From: Oricola thermophila
GTDB taxonomy: Bacteria > Pseudomonadota > Alphaproteobacteria > Rhizobiales > Rhizobiaceae
Assembly: GCF_013358405.1 (NCBI RefSeq)
Contig: NZ_CP054836.1
Location: forward strand, 2,976,001-3,040,000
DNA length: 64,000 bases
Reading direction: 5' to 3'
Below the pieces are notes generated by a model. The model saw only the letters and a list, made by a program, of their open reading frames with translations. It ran no database searches and was not told where the DNA came from. Below, piece after piece: positions 11,322 to 19,594 of this stretch. Position numbers and translations under genes: made by a program. Numbering within the stretch: position 1 is the stretch's first letter; each line of letters begins with the position of its first letter.

Positions 11322-11349
11322 GCATTTCAACCCGCGGGTCGGCGCCGTT
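11303..11349 (-). terminator. Hairpin between ptsN and tsaB, possible ptsN terminator
   Basis: An 8-bp outer stem (11303-11310 with 11342-11349, AACGGCGC/GCGCCGTT) and a 5-bp inner stem (11314-11318 with 11331-11335). On the minus strand it is followed only by TTTGAATAA, so termination is plausible but weak. It overlaps the putative tsaB promoter. Confidence 0.4.
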
Positions 11350-11389
11350 GCCGATTCGGGATTTCCGGACGCTCGCGAATGCCGCCCGC

Positions 11390-11854
11390 TCAGGCAGCGT
11401 TGGAAGCCTGGTCTTCGGTGAGGAAGGAAAACAGCGCTTCCGGGTCTTCCGTGGCGCGCAGCTTCGAAATGCGGCCGGGATCGCGCAGCACGCGCGCGAT
11501 ACGCGACAATGCCTTCAGATGGTCGGCACCGGCGCTTTCTGGAGCCAGCAGCAGGAACACGATGTCCACCGGTTGGTCGTCAAGCGCCTCGAAATCGACC
11601 GGCGCGTGCAGGCGCGCGAAGACACCGACGATGCGGTCGAAGTTCGGGAACTTGCCGTGGGGAATGGCTATGCCCTTGCCGACACCGGTCGAGCCCAGCC
11701 GTTCGCGCTGCAGGATCGTGTCGAAAATCGCCCGAGCGGAAATGCCCGTCAACTCGGACGCCTTTTCCGCGATTGCCTGGAGAAGCTGCTTCTTGGAACT
11801 CACCCGCAAATCCGGGATAATCGCTTCCTGCGTGACAATATCGCCCAAATTCAT
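11390..11854 (-). CDS. ptsN: Nitrogen-regulatory PTS protein IIA-Ntr (PtsN)
   Basis: Phosphoacceptor of the regulatory (nitrogen) phosphotransferase system; it signals to potassium and carbon/nitrogen control rather than moving sugar. The EIIA domain contains the phosphorylated histidine in GIAIPHGKFPNFD. I start at ATG 11854 (MNLGDIV), giving 154 residues, the usual family length, with AGGG 8 bases upstream; an in-frame ATG 10 codons earlier is less likely. It is the last gene of the rpoN-hpf-ptsN series. Confidence 0.95.
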   Translation of the reverse strand: MNLGDIVTQEAIIPDLRVSSKKQLLQAIAEKASELTGISARAIFDTILQRERLGSTGVGKGIAIPHGKFPNFDRIVGVFARLHAPVDFEALDDQPVDIVFLLLAPESAGADHLKALSRIARVLRDPGRISKLRATEDPEALFSFLTEDQASNAA

Positions 11855-11920
11855 CAGTCTGCCCTTGCGGATAGTGCGAGCCAAGGCACGCGCCTTTCAG
11901 CGCGGTTCAAACATATTCGG

Positions 11921-12502
11921 TCATGCTTGTTTGATCGAGCCCGGATCTATCCAGCCAATGTTTCCGTCGGCACGGCGGTAGACCAGATTGACGTCGCCGC
12001 TGCCTGCATTTCGGAACACATATACCGGGTTGTCCTGCAGGTCCAGTTGCAAAACAGCCGACGACACGGTCATCGTGGCGAGCTTCATCGAGGTCTCCGC
12101 GACAATGGTCGGGGCGAAATCCTCGGGAATGTCATCGTCCTCGGTTTCCGGCAACGCCTCGAGCACGCGATAGGCATATTCCTCGGTGCGGGCTGCCGCT
12201 TCGTCGGAATTGTGCGACTTCAGCCGGCGCTTGTAGCGGCGCAGGCGCTTCTCGATGCGCTCGGCGGCCATGTCGAAACTGACCTGCGGATCCTGCGCCT
12301 CGCCGGTCGCCTGGAGGACGACTCCGGATGCGAGATGGAGCATGCAATCGGTCGTGTAGCGCGATCCCGACTTCTCGACGGTTACATGGCCGTCGGCCCC
12401 GCGGTCGAAATACTTGGAGAGAGCCTCGTCGATCCGGTCCTCGATGCGCGTGCGGAACGCGTCACCGATGTCCATGTGTTTTCCCGAAACGCGCAAAGCC
12501 AT
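11921..12502 (-). CDS. hpf: Long-form ribosome hibernation promoting factor HPF
   Basis: Binds the 30S decoding centre in stationary phase and promotes 100S ribosome dimers. The N-terminal domain (LRVSGKHMDIGDAFRTRIED...) is joined by an acidic linker to a C-terminal dimerisation domain with NPVYVFRNAGSGDVNLVYRR. The start at ATG 12502 (MALRVSG) gives 193 residues and has GGAG 7 bases upstream; that GGAG lies within an earlier in-frame ATG context at 12514, which argues against the longer form. It is the standard neighbour of rpoN. Confidence 0.94.
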   Translation of the reverse strand: MALRVSGKHMDIGDAFRTRIEDRIDEALSKYFDRGADGHVTVEKSGSRYTTDCMLHLASGVVLQATGEAQDPQVSFDMAAERIEKRLRRYKRRLKSHNSDEAAARTEEYAYRVLEALPETEDDDIPEDFAPTIVAETSMKLATMTVSSAVLQLDLQDNPVYVFRNAGSGDVNLVYRRADGNIGWIDPGSIKQA

Positions 12503-12631
12503 TTGCAACTCCATTGCTTTTCAACTCGTGGCGGCGTGGCCCAAAACACAGATTGGGCGAAACATGCAAGGCTGTGAAGCCGGGCGCACAGAAAAATGCC
12601 ACCGCATTATGACCCGCGCTGGGCGCGGCAT

Positions 12632-14149
12632 TCAGTCGCCCGCGACCGCAAGCGCGCGCTTTTCGCGTCGTCGCTGCACGGAAGAGGCGATGTTCATGGA
12701 CTCGCGGTACTTGGCAACGGTGCGCCTTGCGATATCGATGCCTTCCTCCTTCAGAATGGATACCAGCCTGTCATCGGACAGGACGGCGTCGGGCGTCTCC
12801 CCTTCTATCAGTTCCCGTATGCGTTGGCGAACGGCTTCCGAAGAGTGGCCCTCCTCCGTCCCGCCGCCGGCACCTATGGCAACGGTGAAGAAATAGCGGA
12901 ACTCGAACATGCCGCGCGGGGTCAGCATGTACTTGTTGGCGCTGACCCGGCTCACCGTCGATTCATGCATGCCGATCTCGTCGGCGACCATCTTCATGGT
13001 CATCGGCTTCAGCGCGCTGACGCCGTGAACGAAAAACGCGTCCTGCTGGCGCACGATCTCGCTGGCGACCTTCAGGATGGTGGTGGCGCGCTGGTCGAGG
13101 CTGCGTTCGAGCCAGGTAGCGTTCTGCAGGCACTCGCTCATGAACATCTTTTCTTCCGCCGAAAGGCCGGAACGCGCCACGTGCGCGTAGTAGTCGCGAT
13201 TGACCAGGACCCGCGGCAGCGCGTCGGGATTGAGCTCGACGCGCCAGGTTCCGTCATCACCTTCCGTCACCTCGACATCGTAGACCACCGACTCCACGCC
13301 GACGGGCTCGAACGCAAGGCCGGGCCGCGGATCGAGCGCGCGGATCTCCGCGAGCATCTCGACCAGGTCCGCCTCGCCGACGCCGCAGATGCGCGACAGC
13401 GCCTTGAAGTCGCGCCGGGCGAGGAGGGGCAGGTTGTCGAGCAACGCCGCCATGGCCGGGTCGAGGCGCCCCCTGCGGGCCAGCTGCAGGGCCAGGCATT
13501 CCGACAGGCTGCGGGCGAAGACGCCGGGCGGGTCCATTGCCTGCAATGCGCCCAAAACGGCCTCGATATCCGCCTCCTCGCACCCCACCCGACTTGCCAA
13601 ATCGGCAAAATCGACTTCCACATAACCGTTCGGGTCCAGCGCATCGACCAATTCAAAGGCGATGGCCCGGTCCGAATCTGTCCGAAGTGTAAGTGCAATC
13701 TGTTCAATCAGATGATCTCGCAGAGTCAGAGACGCGGCGACGACCTCCTGCAGATCGAAATCGTTCTCAGCGTGGCCAACGCCCCCCTCCCCCGAACGAG
13801 GCAGCATCACCTGATCCGATTCCACTCGACCCGGGTCATCCGGGAATACATTTTCGAGAGACGTGTCGAGCCTATCCGCGATTGAACCGGCGCTGACCTC
13901 CAGTTCGTCCATCGGCCATTCTACGGGCCGATCACGATCCGTATCACCATCAACGTCAAGCGTTTTCGGATCGGAAGCAGTTTCGTCCGATGCGGCTGCC
14001 TCCAACAATGGATTGATTTCGATCTGCTCCTCGATGAAACGGTCAAGCTCAAGCTGAGAGAACTGCAGCAACCTGATCGACTGCAGAAGCTGCGGCGTCA
14101 TCACCATCGACTGGCTTTGCCGCAGGCTTAGCTTGGCAGACAGCGCCAT
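12632..14149 (-). CDS. rpoN: RNA polymerase sigma-54 factor RpoN
   Basis: Alternative sigma factor that needs enhancer-binding ATPases and reads -24/-12 promoters. The 505-residue protein has region I (LRQSQSMVMTPQLLQSIRLLQ), an acidic region II, and the C-terminal RpoN box ARRTVAKYRESMNI near the end. It is typical in length. It lies between lptB and hpf/ptsN, the common proteobacterial arrangement, linking nitrogen control with the regulatory PTS. Confidence 0.98.
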   Translation of the reverse strand: MALSAKLSLRQSQSMVMTPQLLQSIRLLQFSQLELDRFIEEQIEINPLLEAAASDETASDPKTLDVDGDTDRDRPVEWPMDELEVSAGSIADRLDTSLENVFPDDPGRVESDQVMLPRSGEGGVGHAENDFDLQEVVAASLTLRDHLIEQIALTLRTDSDRAIAFELVDALDPNGYVEVDFADLASRVGCEEADIEAVLGALQAMDPPGVFARSLSECLALQLARRGRLDPAMAALLDNLPLLARRDFKALSRICGVGEADLVEMLAEIRALDPRPGLAFEPVGVESVVYDVEVTEGDDGTWRVELNPDALPRVLVNRDYYAHVARSGLSAEEKMFMSECLQNATWLERSLDQRATTILKVASEIVRQQDAFFVHGVSALKPMTMKMVADEIGMHESTVSRVSANKYMLTPRGMFEFRYFFTVAIGAGGGTEEGHSSEAVRQRIRELIEGETPDAVLSDDRLVSILKEEGIDIARRTVAKYRESMNIASSVQRRREKRALAVAGD

Positions 14150-14193
14150 CCCCGCTTACCCGTACCTCAATCACATTTCACCAATTTGGCCCG

Positions 14194-14222
14194 AAAATTG
14201 CTTATCACCGGCTCACTGTCAA
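14194..14222 (-). promoter_or_regulatory. Putative rpoN promoter
   Basis: A perfect TTGACA (14217-14222) lies 17 bases before AATTTT (14194-14199). The -10 is poor. The 152-base gap between lptB and rpoN holds no other feature I can support. Confidence 0.35.
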
Positions 14223-14301
14223 ACGGTTAAGGGTCGAGCGGTCAATCGCCCAACCACGTCCGGCTCAATCCATTGGAGAATATCCCAGATATTACTAAAC
14301 C

Positions 14302-15117
14302 CTAGAGGGAAAACTGTTCCCCAAGATAGAGCCGCCTCACATCGGGATTGGCAATGATTTCGTCCGGCTTTCCCTGCGTAAGAACCTTTCCGGCGTGAAT
14401 GATATAAGCTCGATCGATCAAACCGAGCGTCTCACGCACATTGTGATCGGTGATCAAGACGCCGATACCGCGCTGAGTAAGGTGGCGAACCAGTTCCTGA
14501 ATATCGGAAACGGCAATGGGGTCCACGCCGGCAAAAGGCTCGTCGAGCAACATGAATGCGGGATCCGAAGCGAGAGCGCGTGCAATTTCACAACGCCGTC
14601 GTTCGCCCCCCGAAAGCGCTATTGACGGTGCCTTGCGCAAATGCCCTATGGAGAACTCCTCAAGTAGCGCATCAAGCTTCCTCTGGCGCTCCTTCGCGCT
14701 CTTCTCGACAACTTCGAGCACCGCCAGAATATTCTTTTCCACTGACAAGCCGCGAAAGATCGACGCCTCCTGCGGCAAGTAGCCAATACCAAGGCGGGCG
14801 CGCTGATACATCGGCATAGCGGTCACGTCATTGCCGTCGATGAGTATGTGGCCCTCATCGACCGGCACCAGGCCGGTTACCATATAAAAGCAGGTCGTTT
14901 TGCCCGCGCCGTTCGGCCCAAGCAGGCCAACCGCCTCGCCGGCTCGCACACCCATGGTAGCGCCGTCAACAACCTTGCGACCACGATAGCTCTTGGTCAG
15001 ACCGCGCGCGATGAGGGTCCCTTGCAGATTGCGGCCCCGCAGTCCCGGCGCGATCTGCGCCGGAGATGCCGGCTTTCCTCTTTCGGCACCGCGGCGCAGG
15101 AGATCAAAAATCGACAA
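14302..15117 (-). CDS. lptB: LPS export ABC transporter ATP-binding protein LptB
   Basis: Cytoplasmic ATPase that powers LPS extraction from the inner membrane through LptFG. The 271-residue protein has Walker A GLLGPNGAGKTTCFYMVTG, signature ALSGGERRRCEIARAL and Walker B FMLLDEPFAGVDP. The N-terminal 30 residues before the ABC domain are a rhizobial extension. The start is TTG 15117 with AGGG 9 bases upstream. It follows lptC and lptA. Confidence 0.95.
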   Translation of the reverse strand: MSIFDLLRRGAERGKPASPAQIAPGLRGRNLQGTLIARGLTKSYRGRKVVDGATMGVRAGEAVGLLGPNGAGKTTCFYMVTGLVPVDEGHILIDGNDVTAMPMYQRARLGIGYLPQEASIFRGLSVEKNILAVLEVVEKSAKERQRKLDALLEEFSIGHLRKAPSIALSGGERRRCEIARALASDPAFMLLDEPFAGVDPIAVSDIQELVRHLTQRGIGVLITDHNVRETLGLIDRAYIIHAGKVLTQGKPDEIIANPDVRRLYLGEQFSL

Positions 15118-15129
15118 TGGGAAATACCC

Positions 15130-15705
15130 TCATTCGTCTTGAAGAGAGCGCGGTTGCAGCAGAATGGTCGGACGAGAACCCGAACTACCGCAGCCCTGCA
15201 GGGTGGCGCGACCGGACTGCATTGCAACCGTCAATTTGCAGCCCGTTGCCACGTTTCCGCCCTCCGAAAGAGTGACCTTGTCTCCGGTCAACACCAGTAC
15301 TTGCGTCTCCATGTCGAACACGCCGGTGTCTCCAGTGGCCACTTGTGTCTCCGAACGGATATTGACTCCGCCCGTTGCCTCAAGCCTTTCGATCCGCGAC
15401 GCATCGGATGTAATCGACCCTCCTCCACCCGCATTCCCCGCGTAGTGAATTACGAGCTTTCCGGTACGAAGGACCGTGGCATCCTGAGCGACGCGAACAT
15501 TGCCCGTAAATACAGCAATACCCTTGTCCTCGAGCACTTCCAGCTTGTCACCTTCGATCTGGACCGGCCTATCGCCCGAGATCTGCAGACCAGTCGTCCG
15601 GCTTGTCTGGGCTTGGGCAATCGGCACCGTGATGGCCGCCAACATGGCGACGATGCCGACAAGCCTCACAGCTTTCCAAATTGCAGTGATAGGCGACTTC
15701 AGCAT
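15130..15705 (-). CDS. lptA: LPS transport periplasmic protein LptA
   Basis: Periplasmic bridge protein that carries LPS between inner and outer membrane. The 191-residue protein starts with a signal peptide (hydrophobic VRLVGIVAMLAAITVPIAQA). A single OstA/LptA beta-jellyroll follows, beginning LQISGDRPVQIEGDKLEVLE and containing repeated short beta strands. Two cysteines in the C-terminal part (GCKL and GCGSS) may form a disulphide. It lies between lptC and lptB. Confidence 0.9.
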   Translation of the reverse strand: MLKSPITAIWKAVRLVGIVAMLAAITVPIAQAQTSRTTGLQISGDRPVQIEGDKLEVLEDKGIAVFTGNVRVAQDATVLRTGKLVIHYAGNAGGGGSITSDASRIERLEATGGVNIRSETQVATGDTGVFDMETQVLVLTGDKVTLSEGGNVATGCKLTVAMQSGRATLQGCGSSGSRPTILLQPRSLQDE

Positions 15706-15719
15706 GACCGACCCCCTGT

Positions 15720-16427
15720 CTATCCGCCCGGACCGGCGGCCGCTTCCCCCTCGGAAGCAAACGTCCCGATTGCGCCGGGCTGTACCACAAGTCTGACGCG
15801 ACTTTCAAAGACCATTCGACGACCGTTATCCTCAACACGCAGACGATCGGCTTCCAAGACAGCGCCAGGCAAAGAAATCCGCACAGGATCGTCAGTCGTC
15901 AGGACTCCATCAGCAAGATCGATCGCGGCCGACCCAAGATCAGCGCGCTTCCCGTCACTGGTCTCGACGGAAAGGGATTGCATGATGTCCAAGGTGTTCG
16001 CCTCCGAATCGAATATGCCGGAATCTGCCAGAACATTCGCTTCGACGCCTGCAGTCATTTCCACTTTTGCCTGTATCCGCTCCAGATCAATCGCGCCGGA
16101 CCCCGCCAAGTCCTGAATGGCGCGAGCGGCGCGCATGGAATAGGGTCGCCCATCCGCCGTAAAGCCATCAAGCTTCGGGCTGGCCATGACCAGCTTGCCA
16201 TCGCGGATCGCACTTCCGGACAAGTCGAGCGTGGTGGTGGGGGTGGCGCGGGAGACCACCATCACAAGCACCATCACAAGCAGAACGGCGACCGCGAGCG
16301 CGGGCAGGGCCAGGCGCGCGAGACGCACGCGGCCGGAATGCGCGAGCGCGCTGCGATAGGCGCCCTGGCGCCTGCCGCCGTGCATTTGCGCCGGATCGGC
16401 GGCGCCGGTACTGGTGTCTGCCTGCAT
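15720..16427 (-). CDS. lptC: LPS export protein LptC
   Basis: Bitopic inner-membrane protein that passes LPS from LptBFG to LptA. It has a basic cytoplasmic N-terminus, one membrane helix (LALPALAVAVLLVMVLVMVV) and a periplasmic LptC/YrbK domain. I chose ATG 16427 (MQADTSTG, 235 residues) because the protein then begins like rhizobial LptC; in-frame ATGs at 16460 and 16535 would add residues without similarity and run into the palindromes upstream. It is divergent from sppA. Confidence 0.88.
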   Translation of the reverse strand: MQADTSTGAADPAQMHGGRRQGAYRSALAHSGRVRLARLALPALAVAVLLVMVLVMVVSRATPTTTLDLSGSAIRDGKLVMASPKLDGFTADGRPYSMRAARAIQDLAGSGAIDLERIQAKVEMTAGVEANVLADSGIFDSEANTLDIMQSLSVETSDGKRADLGSAAIDLADGVLTTDDPVRISLPGAVLEADRLRVEDNGRRMVFESRVRLVVQPGAIGTFASEGEAAAGPGG

Positions 16428-16455
16428 CAAATCATCTCGCCAAGCCGCCAAAGCG

Positions 16456-16503
16456 ACCATATGGTGATTCCCCGGATATCGCCATGACATGGCGATGCCG
16501 GGG
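16456..16503. repeat. Two palindromes in the lptC-sppA intergenic region
   Basis: ACCATATGGT (16456-16465) is a perfect 10-base palindrome. Four bases on lies an interrupted inverted repeat: CCCCGG (16470-16475) and ATCGCCAT (16478-16485), 3-base loop, then ATGGCGAT (16489-16496) and CCGGGG (16498-16503). They could be regulator sites for the divergent genes or a hairpin in one leader. The second is not followed by a T-run on either strand, so it is a poor terminator. Confidence 0.6.
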
Positions 16504-16567
16504 CAAAACACAAGTTCCTGCCCCATTCGTAGCAAAAAAAGAAACAGGGAAACCTTTCGGGAGCACC

Positions 16568-17521
16568 ATGTCCGATCATCTGGCTGACGACATCATCGAC
16601 CGCAGGCGCCTGCGCCGAAAGCTCACCTTCTGGCGCGTCATCGCCGTCGGCGTCGCCCTCGCAGGCCTGTTCGCCATCGCGCTGGCCGCCCTGCCCGAGG
16701 ACCGCTTCGGACCGAAATCGCGGCCGCATGTCGCCAAGGTACGCATCGAGGGCGTCATCGTCGAGGACGAGGACCTGATCCAGATGCTGGAGGACATCGC
16801 GGAAAGCGAGGCGGCAAAAGGCGTGATCCTGGCCATCGACTCGCCCGGCGGCACGACCGCCGGCGGCGAGGCCGTATACGAGGCGGTGCGCCGGCTCGCG
16901 GAAACGAAACCCGTGACCGCCCAGATCGGCACCACCGGCGCCTCGGCCGCCTACATGGTCGCCGCGGCCGCCGACTTCATCGTCGCGCGCAAGACGTCGA
17001 TCGTCGGCTCGATCGGCGTGATCGTGCAATATCCGAACGTCACCGAAATGCTGAAAAAGCTCGGCATCGACATGCAGACGATCAAGTCCACGCCGCTCAA
17101 GGGCGAGCCGTCGATGTTCGGCGAACCCGTGCCCGGTGCCGAGGAAATGATGCGCGCGATGCTGCTCGACAGCTATCAGTGGTTCAAGGACCTCGTGCGG
17201 GAACGGCGCGATTTCTCCGAGACCGAAATCGACCGGATCGCCGACGGATCGGTGTTCAGCGGGCGGCAGGCGCTCGCCAACAGGCTGGTCGACGATCTCG
17301 GCGGCGAGGAAGCGGCCAGGAACTGGCTGACCGGGCAGGGCGTGGACGAGGAGCTGGATATCGTCGAGTGGAAGAAGGCCGAGCCCGCCCCGAACCTGTT
17401 CTGGGCGCGCGCCGCCGCGCAATGGCTCGGGCTCGCGCCCGGGAAAAAATCTCCCGTCGACGCGATACAGGAGCGTCTTTTCCTTGACGGTATGATTTCG
17501 GTTTGGCACGTTGGCCGCTGA
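16568..17521 (+). CDS. sppA: Signal peptide peptidase SppA (short form)
   Basis: Inner-membrane serine protease that degrades cleaved signal peptides. The 317-residue protein has one N-terminal membrane anchor (VIAVGVALAGLFAIALAAL) and an S49 peptidase domain with IDSPGGTTAGGE, the GASAAYMVAAAAD serine motif and the RKTSIVGSIGVI lysine motif. ATG 16568 is preceded by GGGAG; a longer frame from 16484 lacks similarity. It is followed by ihfB after 36 bases, the usual alphaproteobacterial pair. Confidence 0.95.
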   Translation: MSDHLADDIIDRRRLRRKLTFWRVIAVGVALAGLFAIALAALPEDRFGPKSRPHVAKVRIEGVIVEDEDLIQMLEDIAESEAAKGVILAIDSPGGTTAGGEAVYEAVRRLAETKPVTAQIGTTGASAAYMVAAAADFIVARKTSIVGSIGVIVQYPNVTEMLKKLGIDMQTIKSTPLKGEPSMFGEPVPGAEEMMRAMLLDSYQWFKDLVRERRDFSETEIDRIADGSVFSGRQALANRLVDDLGGEEAARNWLTGQGVDEELDIVEWKKAEPAPNLFWARAAAQWLGLAPGKKSPVDAIQERLFLDGMISVWHVGR

Positions 17522-17557
17522 TTGCCGGCATGTCCGACCGGACGTGGAGGGGCTGAC

Positions 17558-17836
17558 TTGATAAAATCCGAACTCGTGCAAATCATCGCAAACCGGAACC
17601 CGCATCTGTTCCAGCGCGATGTAGAAAACATCGTCAACGCCGTGTTCGACGAGATCGCGGATGGCCTGGCCGCAGGGAACAGGGTCGAATTGCGCGGCTT
17701 CGGCGCCTTCTCGGTGAAGAACCGGCCGGCGCGCGAAGGGCGCAATCCGCGCACGGGCGAGAAGGTCGCGGTCGCCGAAAAATGGGTGCCGTTCTTCAAG
17801 ACCGGCAAGGAACTGCGCGAACGGCTGAACAAGTAG
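17558..17836 (+). CDS. ihfB: Integration host factor beta subunit
   Basis: DNA-bending protein that forms a heterodimer with IhfA and assists sigma-54 promoters, recombination and replication. The 92-residue protein is a full HU/IHF domain: [16 protein letters not shown], then [20 protein letters not shown] and [10 protein letters not shown] with the intercalating proline. The start is TTG 17558 with GGAGGGG just upstream; an upstream in-frame ATG at 17530 would add an unrelated MPACPTG peptide. It is co-directional with sppA and the LapA-domain gene. Confidence 0.95.
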   Translation: MIKSELVQIIANRNPHLFQRDVENIVNAVFDEIADGLAAGNRVELRGFGAFSVKNRPAREGRNPRTGEKVAVAEKWVPFFKTGKELRERLNK

Positions 17837-17887
17837 CCGCCGGCCCCGGACTTGACAGGACGGGGCGCTTGCAGGAGTTGACGGGTC

Positions 17888-18232
17888 ATGATCCGGCGTC
17901 TGATTACCCTTTTCATCACCATCCCGCTGGCGATCGTCCTGATCGCCCTCGCGGTGGCCAATCGCCATTCCGTCCCGCTGCATCTCGACGTGTTCAACTC
18001 GCAGAACGCGGCCCTGACCGTCCATGCGCCGATGTTCCTCTGGCTGCTGTCCGCCGTGGCGATCGGCGTGCTGGCGGGCGGCATCGGCACCTGGATCGCC
18101 CAAGGCAAACACCGCAAGATGGAAAGGCGCTACAAGAAGGAGGCAGCGAGCCTGCGCTACGAGGTCGAGGACAGGAAGCGCACCAAAGACGCAGAACCGG
18201 AAACCGGCGGCACCCTGCTGCTGTCGCGCTGA
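17888..18232 (+). CDS. LapA-domain (DUF1049) inner-membrane protein
   Basis: Small inner-membrane protein of 114 residues with two membrane helices (about 6-24 and 45-70) and a charged cytoplasmic tail KHRKMERRYKKEAASLRYEVE that is probably coiled coil. This is the lipopolysaccharide assembly protein A domain; E. coli LapA works with LapB in controlling LpxC turnover. No lapB is adjacent here. It follows ihfB, as in many alphaproteobacteria. Confidence 0.85.
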   Translation: MIRRLITLFITIPLAIVLIALAVANRHSVPLHLDVFNSQNAALTVHAPMFLWLLSAVAIGVLAGGIGTWIAQGKHRKMERRYKKEAASLRYEVEDRKRTKDAEPETGGTLLLSR

Positions 18233-18237
18233 GCCCC

Positions 18238-18265
18238 GGGCCGTCGCGCCGCGAGAACACGGCCC
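18238..18265. terminator. Possible bidirectional hairpin between convergent genes
   Basis: A 7-bp stem GGGCCGT/ACGGCCC (18238-18244 with 18259-18265) lies between the stops of the LapA-domain gene and the small peptide gene. There is no T-run on either side, so a terminator role is uncertain. Confidence 0.3.
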
Positions 18266-18361
18266 CTAGCCGATCCACTCCCCGAGCAGGAAAAGCACGA
18301 GGCAAAGGGCAAGTCCCCAGAAGAAGACTATTGCGGCGTTTTCGCGGTAGGGTCTGCCCAT
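18266..18361 (-). CDS. 31-residue single-span membrane peptide, unknown function
   Basis: A short open frame of 31 codons runs from ATG at 18359-18361 to TAG. The peptide begins MGRPYRENAA, continues with a hydrophobic helix IVFFWGLALCLVLFLLG and ends EWIG, so it has a polar N-terminus and one membrane span. AAGGAG lies 7 bases before the ATG, one of the best ribosome-binding sites in the window. It is convergent with the LapA-domain gene and divergent from the methyltransferase gene. I do not recognise a family. The combination of strong Shine-Dalgarno and clean membrane helix makes a real gene likely. Confidence 0.65.
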   Translation of the reverse strand: MGRPYRENAAIVFFWGLALCLVLFLLGEWIG

Positions 18362-18496
18362 GTGATCTCCTTTTCCGAGCCTGCCGAATTATCGAAGCCC
18401 CCGAAGCGCAAGGTCAAGCACGACGCGATCCGGTGTCTTGGTTTTCGCACGCGAATGTTTCATAGACTGCGCCGACAGAACGCGAAGGCAGAAACC

Positions 18497-19594
18497 TTGG
18501 CCAAGACCGACCAGCGAAGAAACAAGCGACCCCGAGGCCGCTCCGCCGCGGGCAAGACTCCCGAGCGCAAGGGCGCGGAGACGCGCGCCAAGGCATTCCG
18601 CCCGAGACCGAAACATGCCCTGCCACAGGAAAAGGCCGAGACGGCGACCACCCGAATGCCGCGACGGCCGCGCAGCGGCGCCGCACCGCGGGGCGAGGCC
18701 CCGGTGATACTGGAAACGGCGGCGGACGCCAATTACGCCCTGCTCGACTGCGGCGACGGCGAGAAGCTGGAACGCTACGGCCCCTACCGGATCATCCGCC
18801 CCGAGGCGCAGGCGATCTGGGCGAAGAGGCTTCCGCCGGCGGAATGGGAAAAGGCCGACGCGATATTCACCGGCGACACGGACGAGGAAGGCCTCGGCCG
18901 CTGGCGGTTCCCGGACAGGCCGCTCGGCGAGACCTGGGAAATGGCCTTCGACACCATCGCCTATTTCGGCCGCTTCACATCGTTCCGCCATGTCGGGGTG
19001 TTCCCCGAGCAGGCGGTTCACTGGCGCGACATGGCGAACCGCATCCGCAAGGCGGACCGGCAGATCAGGGTGCTCAACCTGTTCGGCTATACCGGCGTCG
19101 CATCCCTGGTCGCGGCAGAGGCCGGCGCCCACGTCACCCATGTCGACGCATCGAAGAAGGCGATCACGTGGGCGCGCGAGAACCAGGAACTCGCCGGACT
19201 GCAGGACCGGCCCATCCGGTGGATCTGCGAGGATGCCCTGAAATTCGTGCAGCGGGAAGCAAGGCGCGGCAATGCCTACGACATCATCCTGCTCGATCCG
19301 CCGGCCTACGGGCGCGGCCCCGCGGGCGAGGTGTGGCAGCTGTTCGAGAACCTGCCGGACATGCTGGACGGCTGCCGGGACATCCTGTCCGAACAGCCGG
19401 TCATGCTGACATTGACCGCATACGCGATCCGGGCATCCTTCTTCGCCATGCACGAGATCATGCGCGACGTCTTCACCGGCTGGCGACACGAGGGTCTCGT
19501 CCAGTCGGGCGAGCTTATCATCCGCGAGGAAGCCGGAGAGCGCGCGCTTTCGACCTCTCTCTACAGCAGGTGGATCGCGGGAGGGACGCAATGA
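18497..19594 (+). CDS. Class I SAM-dependent methyltransferase, probably rRNA-directed
   Basis: The catalytic part has motif [19 protein letters not shown], the acidic [14 protein letters not shown] and [11 protein letters not shown] (motif IV), as in the RlmI/RlmK-type 23S rRNA methyltransferases. The N-terminal 65-70 residues are rich in Lys, Arg and Ala and look disordered, suiting RNA contact. Start is uncertain: TTG 18497 has GAAGG 8 bases upstream and is chosen; ATG 18455 and GTG 18362 are in frame but lack a ribosome-binding site. The stop overlaps the start of the next gene (ATGA), so the two are coupled. Confidence 0.82.
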   Translation: MAKTDQRRNKRPRGRSAAGKTPERKGAETRAKAFRPRPKHALPQEKAETATTRMPRRPRSGAAPRGEAPVILETAADANYALLDCGDGEKLERYGPYRIIRPEAQAIWAKRLPPAEWEKADAIFTGDTDEEGLGRWRFPDRPLGETWEMAFDTIAYFGRFTSFRHVGVFPEQAVHWRDMANRIRKADRQIRVLNLFGYTGVASLVAAEAGAHVTHVDASKKAITWARENQELAGLQDRPIRWICEDALKFVQREARRGNAYDIILLDPPAYGRGPAGEVWQLFENLPDMLDGCRDILSEQPVMLTLTAYAIRASFFAMHEIMRDVFTGWRHEGLVQSGELIIREEAGERALSTSLYSRWIAGGTQ

